The notes beneath the pieces are model-generated. The model had not been told where the DNA came from. It saw only the letters and a list, made by a program, of their open reading frames with translations, and did no database searches. A DNA stretch of 64,000 nucleotides from Streptomyces sp. MBT53 (GTDB taxonomy: Bacteria > Actinomycetota > Actinomycetes > Streptomycetales > Streptomycetaceae). Positions 60,377 through 64,000 of this stretch are shown here, one piece after another. Both the position numbers and the translations under genes were made by a program. Position 1 is the stretch's first letter; each line of letters starts with the position of its first letter. Location: contig NZ_JAEQAZ010000020.1 in assembly GCF_016654115.1 (NCBI RefSeq), forward strand, positions 1 through 64,000, given 5' to 3'.

Positions 60377-61327
60377 TCAGGTGCGCCTCCTGAGGGTCCT
60401 GCGCGTGACGTGACGGGTGTCCAGTCCGGACAGGCCGCGTACGGCGACGTAGGCCTTCTCGCGGCCGGGCAGCGAGACGCGGCCGCGCAGCACGGCCTCC
60501 GGCTCGCGCTCGATGCGGTCCAGGAGGCGGCGGTAGATGCCGGCCATGGCGGCGACACAGGCGCCGCTGCGGCGGTCGAGCATGGGGAGCAGCCGGTAGC
60601 CCTCGGCGAAAAGGGTGCGGGCCCGGCGCACCTCGAAGTGCACGAGACCCGCGAAGTCGGAGCCCTCCGGCGGAGTCGGCCCGTTGAACCCGGCCGAGCA
60701 GCCGAATTTCGCGAGGTCGTCGGCGGGCAGGTAGGTACGGCCGCCCTCGGCGTCCTCGCGGACGTCTCTCAGGATGTTGGTGAGCTGGAGCGCAAGCCCC
60801 AGCGTGTCGGCGTACTCCGAGGCGCGTTCGGAGCCGCGCGCCCCCGCCTCCGTGCCGAACACGCCGAGCGAGAGCCGCCCGATCGCGCCCGCGACACAGC
60901 GGCAGTAGACCTTCAGGTCGTCCCAGGTCTCGTAGGTCTCGCCCTGGACGTCCATCAGGACGCCGTCGATCAGCTCGTCCAGGCCGCCGAGCGGGATCGG
61001 GAAGGCCTCGGCGGCATGCGCCAGGGCGACCGCGACCGGGTCGGTGTCGTCCTCCTCGACCTTGCCCTCGCGGACCCGGGTCAGCAGCGCCCGGGTGTCC
61101 TCCAGCCGCGCCGACTTCACCTCGGTCGCCAGCGTGCCGTCGCCGATGTCGTCGACACGCCGCGAGAAGGCGTACAGCGCCGACATGGCGCGGCGCTTGG
61201 GCGTGGGCAACAGTCTGATGCCGTACGCGAAATTGCGCGCCTGTTGTCCGGTGACGGCCTCGCAGTAGCTGTAGGCGGCGAGTACCGGCGCGGACATGTG
61301 CGGTGCAGACTCCACGGTCCGGATCAC
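60377..61327 (-). CDS. hpnD: Presqualene diphosphate synthase HpnD
   Basis: 316-aa trans-isoprenyl (squalene/phytoene-synthase type) enzyme that joins two farnesyl diphosphates to presqualene diphosphate. Two Asp-rich motifs: SRRVDDIGDGT and LRDVREDAEGGRTYLP. GTG start at 61327 overlaps the hpnC stop (GTGA). Length and motif spacing are normal. Confidence 0.94.
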   Translation of the reverse strand: MIRTVESAPHMSAPVLAAYSYCEAVTGQQARNFAYGIRLLPTPKRRAMSALYAFSRRVDDIGDGTLATEVKSARLEDTRALLTRVREGKVEEDDTDPVAVALAHAAEAFPIPLGGLDELIDGVLMDVQGETYETWDDLKVYCRCVAGAIGRLSLGVFGTEAGARGSERASEYADTLGLALQLTNILRDVREDAEGGRTYLPADDLAKFGCSAGFNGPTPPEGSDFAGLVHFEVRRARTLFAEGYRLLPMLDRRSGACVAAMAGIYRRLLDRIEREPEAVLRGRVSLPGREKAYVAVRGLSGLDTRHVTRRTLRRRT

Positions 61328-62226
61328 CCCTCTCCTCGCAGAGTCACGCCCACCTCACGCAGCAACTGGATCTTGCCGGGCTTGGGCGGGCCGGGAAGTA
61401 CGTCGTATTCGGCGGCGACGATCGCTCTGACCGCCGCCCGTCCCCCCGCCACGAACCCCGCGAGCAGCAGCTTCAGTCTGCCGTGGACGCTACCCACCAG
61501 GGGGGCGCCTTCATTCAGGAGATCGCGGGCGCGTTCTGCTTCGTATGCAACCAGTGCGCGCACCGATGCGCCCGCGGAGGGCGTGGCGAGATCCGCTTCC
61601 TGGACGTGAAAGCGCTTCATGTCCTGGGCGGGCAGGTAGATGCGGTCGCGGCCGAGGTCCTCGGTCACGTCCTGAAGGTGTTCGACGATCTGCAGTGCGG
61701 TGCAGACCGCGTCGGAGAGCCGGACCCGCTCGGGGGTCTCGGTGCCGGTGACGCCGAGGACGAGACGGCCGACCGGGTTCGCGGAGAGTTCACAGTAGGC
61801 AAGGAGATCGTCGTAGGTCTCGTAGCGCGTGACGAGCTGGTCCTGGCGGTTCGCCGCGATCAGGCCGAGGAAGGGTTCCGGGGTGAGCGCGCACCGGCGG
61901 ACGGTCGGCTGGAGGCGGCGCAGCAGGGGGTGGTGCGGGGTGCCGTCGAAGACCCGGCGCAGATCGGCCTCGAAGGCGTCGAGGAGGAGCAGGCGGTCCT
62001 CCGCGTCCTCGGGCGACACGCCGAGCAGCCTGGCGTCGGCGCCGCCGGGGGCGAGGTCGCCGTCGCCGATGTCGTCGACGAGGCGGGCGAATCCGTAGAC
62101 CGCCATGAGGTCGGTGCGCCAGGCCCTGGGCAGGAAGAAAGGCGCCACGGGGAAGTTCTCGCCCGCGGCCTTGTCGAGTGTGCCGCGCTCCGGATCACCG
62201 GTGGCGGCGGTGCCGCTTCCCGTCAC
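61324..62226 (-). CDS. hpnC: Hydroxysqualene synthase HpnC
   Basis: 300-aa paralogue of HpnD that converts presqualene diphosphate to hydroxysqualene. Asp-rich motifs: ARLVDDIGDGD and LQDVTEDLGRDRIYLP. First gene of the hopanoid operon: the 386 bases before it are promoter-bearing non-coding DNA. Start GTG at 62226 without a strong ribosome site, so the exact start is a little uncertain. It overlaps hpnD by four bases. Confidence 0.92.
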   Translation of the reverse strand: MTGSGTAATGDPERGTLDKAAGENFPVAPFFLPRAWRTDLMAVYGFARLVDDIGDGDLAPGGADARLLGVSPEDAEDRLLLLDAFEADLRRVFDGTPHHPLLRRLQPTVRRCALTPEPFLGLIAANRQDQLVTRYETYDDLLAYCELSANPVGRLVLGVTGTETPERVRLSDAVCTALQIVEHLQDVTEDLGRDRIYLPAQDMKRFHVQEADLATPSAGASVRALVAYEAERARDLLNEGAPLVGSVHGRLKLLLAGFVAGGRAAVRAIVAAEYDVLPGPPKPGKIQLLREVGVTLRGEG

Positions 62227-62429
62227 CGCTCACTGCCCGGGGCGGGGACGGCACATGCTTCGGTGAGCCGGGGAGTTTCCGTAGCCATTGCCGTCACATC
62301 TCCCGTTCTACACTGCCGACCCAATACACACTATTTCGGACACGCCGCCCAGTCGTCCGCACGGTGACCCGTATTTGGGTGTCGCGCATTATCGCCCCAC
62401 TTGCCGCTATTCGGCACCGGTACAGCTTA

Positions 62430-62441
62430 CGTTGTACAACG
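62430..62441. promoter_or_regulatory. Palindrome CGTTGTACAACG
   Basis: Perfect 12-base palindrome in the long gap upstream of hpnC. It looks like a TetR/GntR-type half-site pair and is a candidate operator, but no copy elsewhere in the window supports it. Confidence 0.35.
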
Positions 62442-62541
62442 CAGCGAGCTTCCTCGGGGTGTCCTGCACATCACAACAACACACCGATTGGCGTCAAGAT
62501 TCCTTGGGCCGGGCCGAGTTGACGTTTCCTTTGCAGACGCG

Positions 62542-62572
62542 GGGCCCCGCCGGAGCAGTTCCGGCGAGGCCC
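62542..62572 (-). terminator. Terminator of the ABC export genes
   Basis: Arms GGGCCCCGCCGGA (62542-62554) and TCCGGCGAGGCCC (62560-62572) pair at 12 of 13 positions with a 5-base loop. It lies 41 bases beyond the stop of the ATPase gene. Confidence 0.7.
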
Positions 62573-62612
62573 TGGGAAGCGTTCCGGGCTTTTGCGCCCA
62601 TACGCGAGTGGA

Positions 62613-63419
62613 CTACTTGCCCGTGAACTTCTCGTACTCCTTGATGACCTCGTCGGTCGGCCCGTCCATCCGCAGCTCGCCGCGTTCCAGCCACAGCACC
62701 CGGTCGCAGGTGTCGCGGATCGACTTGTTGTTGTGGCTGACCAGGAACACCGTGCCCGCGGACTTGCGCAGTTCACGGATGCGTTCCTCGGAGCGGACCT
62801 GGAACTTGCGGTCGCCGGTGGCCAGTGCCTCGTCGATCATCAGGACGTCGTGGTCCTTGGCGGCGGCGATGGAGAAGCGCAGCCTGGCCGCCATTCCGGA
62901 GGAATAGGTGCGCATGGGAAGGGTGATGAAGTCGCCCTTCTCGTTGATCCCGGAGAAGTCGACGATCTGCTGGTAGCGCTCCTTGACCTGCTCGCGGGAC
63001 ATGCCCATGGCGAGACCGCCCAGGATGACGTTCCGCTCGCCGGTGAGGTCGTTCATCAGGGCCGCGTTGACGCCCAGCAGCGAGGGCTGGCCGTTCGTGT
63101 AGACGCGGCCGCTCTCGGCCGGGAGCAGACCGGCGATGGCGCGCAGCAGGGTCGACTTGCCGGAGCCGTTGGAGCCGATCAGGCCGACGGCCTCGCCCCG
63201 GTAGGCGACGAAGGAGACGCCCCTGACGGCGTGCACCTTGCGCACCCCGCGCTCCTCGCCGCGCTTGACTATGCGGCTGAGGGCCGAGGTGGCGCTGCCC
63301 TTGCCGGTCTTGGCGCCGTGCACGCGGTAGACGATGTGCAGTTCGTCCGCGATGACGGTGGGGATCAGCGACCCCGGGGTCTGGTCCACCGGGTTCTGCT
63401 CGGTGCTGGGCTCAGCCAC
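62613..63419 (-). CDS. ABC transporter ATPase, polysaccharide/teichoic-acid exporter type
   Basis: 268-aa ATPase of the TagH/Wzt/RfbE class. Walker A is GSNGSGKST, the signature YSSGMAARLRF, Walker B VLMIDEALATGD and the switch region VSHNNKSI. The segment AVRGVSFVAYRGEAVGLIG is typical of polymer exporters. With the permease next to it, it would export a wall polysaccharide or teichoic-acid-like polymer. Its start overlaps the end of the permease gene by 8 bases. Confidence 0.92.
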   Translation of the reverse strand: MAEPSTEQNPVDQTPGSLIPTVIADELHIVYRVHGAKTGKGSATSALSRIVKRGEERGVRKVHAVRGVSFVAYRGEAVGLIGSNGSGKSTLLRAIAGLLPAESGRVYTNGQPSLLGVNAALMNDLTGERNVILGGLAMGMSREQVKERYQQIVDFSGINEKGDFITLPMRTYSSGMAARLRFSIAAAKDHDVLMIDEALATGDRKFQVRSEERIRELRKSAGTVFLVSHNNKSIRDTCDRVLWLERGELRMDGPTDEVIKEYEKFTGK

Positions 63420-64000
63420 GGCCGTACCTCTCCTCCGCCTGCCAGAAGTACACGAAACCGCCGGTGAACAGGACCACGGCCCAGAAGGTGGCGATGGCCC
63501 AGACGTGCGGCGGGAGGTTCGAGGAGCCGTAGCCGTCGATGAGCGCGAAGCGCATCAGGTCCATGTAGATGGCGGCCGGGTTCACCTGGAGCAGGCGGAC
63601 GAACACCTCGGAGCGGCCCTCCATCATCTTGCTGATGGAGAACATGACGCCGGACGTGTACATCCAGGTACGCAGGATGAACGGCATCAGCTGGGCGAGG
63701 TCCGGGGTCTTGGCGCCCATCCGCGCCACGATCAGCGCGAGCCCGGTGTTGAAGAGGAACTGCAGCAGCAGGACCGGGAGGATCAGCAGCCACGACAGGC
63801 TCGGATAGCTGCCGAAGCCGACCACGATGAGGAACAGCACGGTCATCGAGAACAGCAGCTGCTGGAGCTGCTGGAGCGCGAAGGAGATCGGCAGCGAGGC
63901 CCGCGGGAAGTGCAGCGCGCGCACCAGGCCCAGGTTGCCGGAGATCGCGCGGACGCCCGCCATGATCGAGCTCTGCGTGAAGGTGAACACGAAGACGCCC
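63412..64000 (-). CDS. ABC-2 type permease, C-terminal part (truncated by window edge)
   Basis: About 196 residues of an ABC-2 (TagG/Wzm-type) export permease run off the end of the window, so the N-terminus and start are not visible. Membrane segments: about four (LLFSMTVLFLIVVGFGSYPSLSWLLILPVLL, then LIVARMGA, WMYTSGVMFSISK, AIATFWAVVLFTGGFVYFW). The loop VRALHFPRASLPISFALQQLQQLL is typical. Overlaps the ATPase gene, showing one operon. Confidence 0.88.
   Translation of the reverse strand, partial: GVFVFTFTQSSIMAGVRAISGNLGLVRALHFPRASLPISFALQQLQQLLFSMTVLFLIVVGFGSYPSLSWLLILPVLLLQFLFNTGLALIVARMGAKTPDLAQLMPFILRTWMYTSGVMFSISKMMEGRSEVFVRLLQVNPAAIYMDLMRFALIDGYGSSNLPPHVWAIATFWAVVLFTGGFVYFWQAEERYGRG

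Larger units (their letters stand above)
62227..62612. other. Intergenic region: hopanoid promoter and ABC terminator
   Basis: 386 bases, noticeably AT-richer than the genes. It must hold the promoter of the hopanoid operon (reading left). A perfect 12-base palindrome CGTTGTACAACG lies at 62430-62441, about 200 bases before hpnC. The terminator of the ABC genes is at 62542-62572. I find no coding gene; I could not fit a clear sigma consensus. Confidence 0.55.

Overview
The window reads as a chromosomal segment of a Streptomyces species. The DNA is very GC-rich, with strong G/C bias at third codon positions. It carries a four-gene conservon (sensor kinase, roadblock, DUF742, GTPase), a complete hopanoid locus with its own dxs and ispG, an actinobacterial c-di-AMP (ydaO-type) riboswitch in front of a LysM/M23 endopeptidase, AfsR/BTAD-type giant regulators and DUF6126. 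From memory, the right-hand 15 kb matches the S. coelicolor hopanoid region in gene order.

Layout. 1-9 kb: a redox-enzyme neighbourhood with two aldo/keto reductases, an SDR, an NmrA-like protein, a Tat lipoprotein flavodoxin, a DHA2 efflux pump and two tandem MmyB-type regulators; one identical 21-bp element sits in both divergent promoter regions. 9.3-11.3 kb: tRNA-Pro(GGG) and a split transketolase behind a MerR-type promoter. 11.3-20.7 kb: small regulators and enzymes, the tdh-kbl threonine catabolic pair, then a compact group (NTF2-like protein, SDR, LysR, muconolactone-isomerase-like protein, broken MFS gene, TetR) in which matching operator-like sequences tie the TetR and LysR genes to the SDR promoter. 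20.7-25.3 kb: conservon plus a GAF protein. 25.6-34.3 kb: mostly single genes (membrane protein, beta-lactamase-fold hydrolase, Glu/Leu dehydrogenase, TetR, SGNH hydrolase, M23 peptidase with riboswitch, GH36 alpha-galactosidase). 34.4-47.6 kb: a regulatory island holding two paralogous AfsR-like regulators, an HxlR regulator with its oxidoreductase, and a sigma/anti-sigma system. 47.8-48.7 kb: a tyrosine phosphatase and a 41-aa membrane protein. 48.6-62.2 kb: the hopanoid operon, all on the minus strand. 62.6-64 kb: a polysaccharide-type ABC exporter running off the end.

The most interesting inference is a local sigma regulon. An ECF sigma factor (40570-41145) lies next to a small soluble zinc-binding anti-sigma factor (41323-41589) with RsrA-like Cys/His spacing. 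Four start sites in the same 8 kb carry GTGAACC-N16/17-CGT(A/T), a SigL-like promoter: before the FAD oxidase/anti-sigma operon, the catalase-like gene, an 88-aa ORF, and the Dabb-SDR pair. All four are in intergenic DNA and correctly oriented.

The second unusual signal is a 15-bp (five-codon) His-containing tandem repeat. It has expanded both in the C-terminus of the conservon kinase and in an unrelated, broken MFS transporter about 3 kb away.

In the hopanoid block, HpnC/D/E make squalene, Shc cyclises it, HpnH/HpnG/HpnO extend and aminate the side chain, and Dxs/IspG plus a prenyl synthase feed precursors. Tight overlaps show it is one or two transcripts. All names and motifs are from reading the sequence and general family knowledge; no database search was run.
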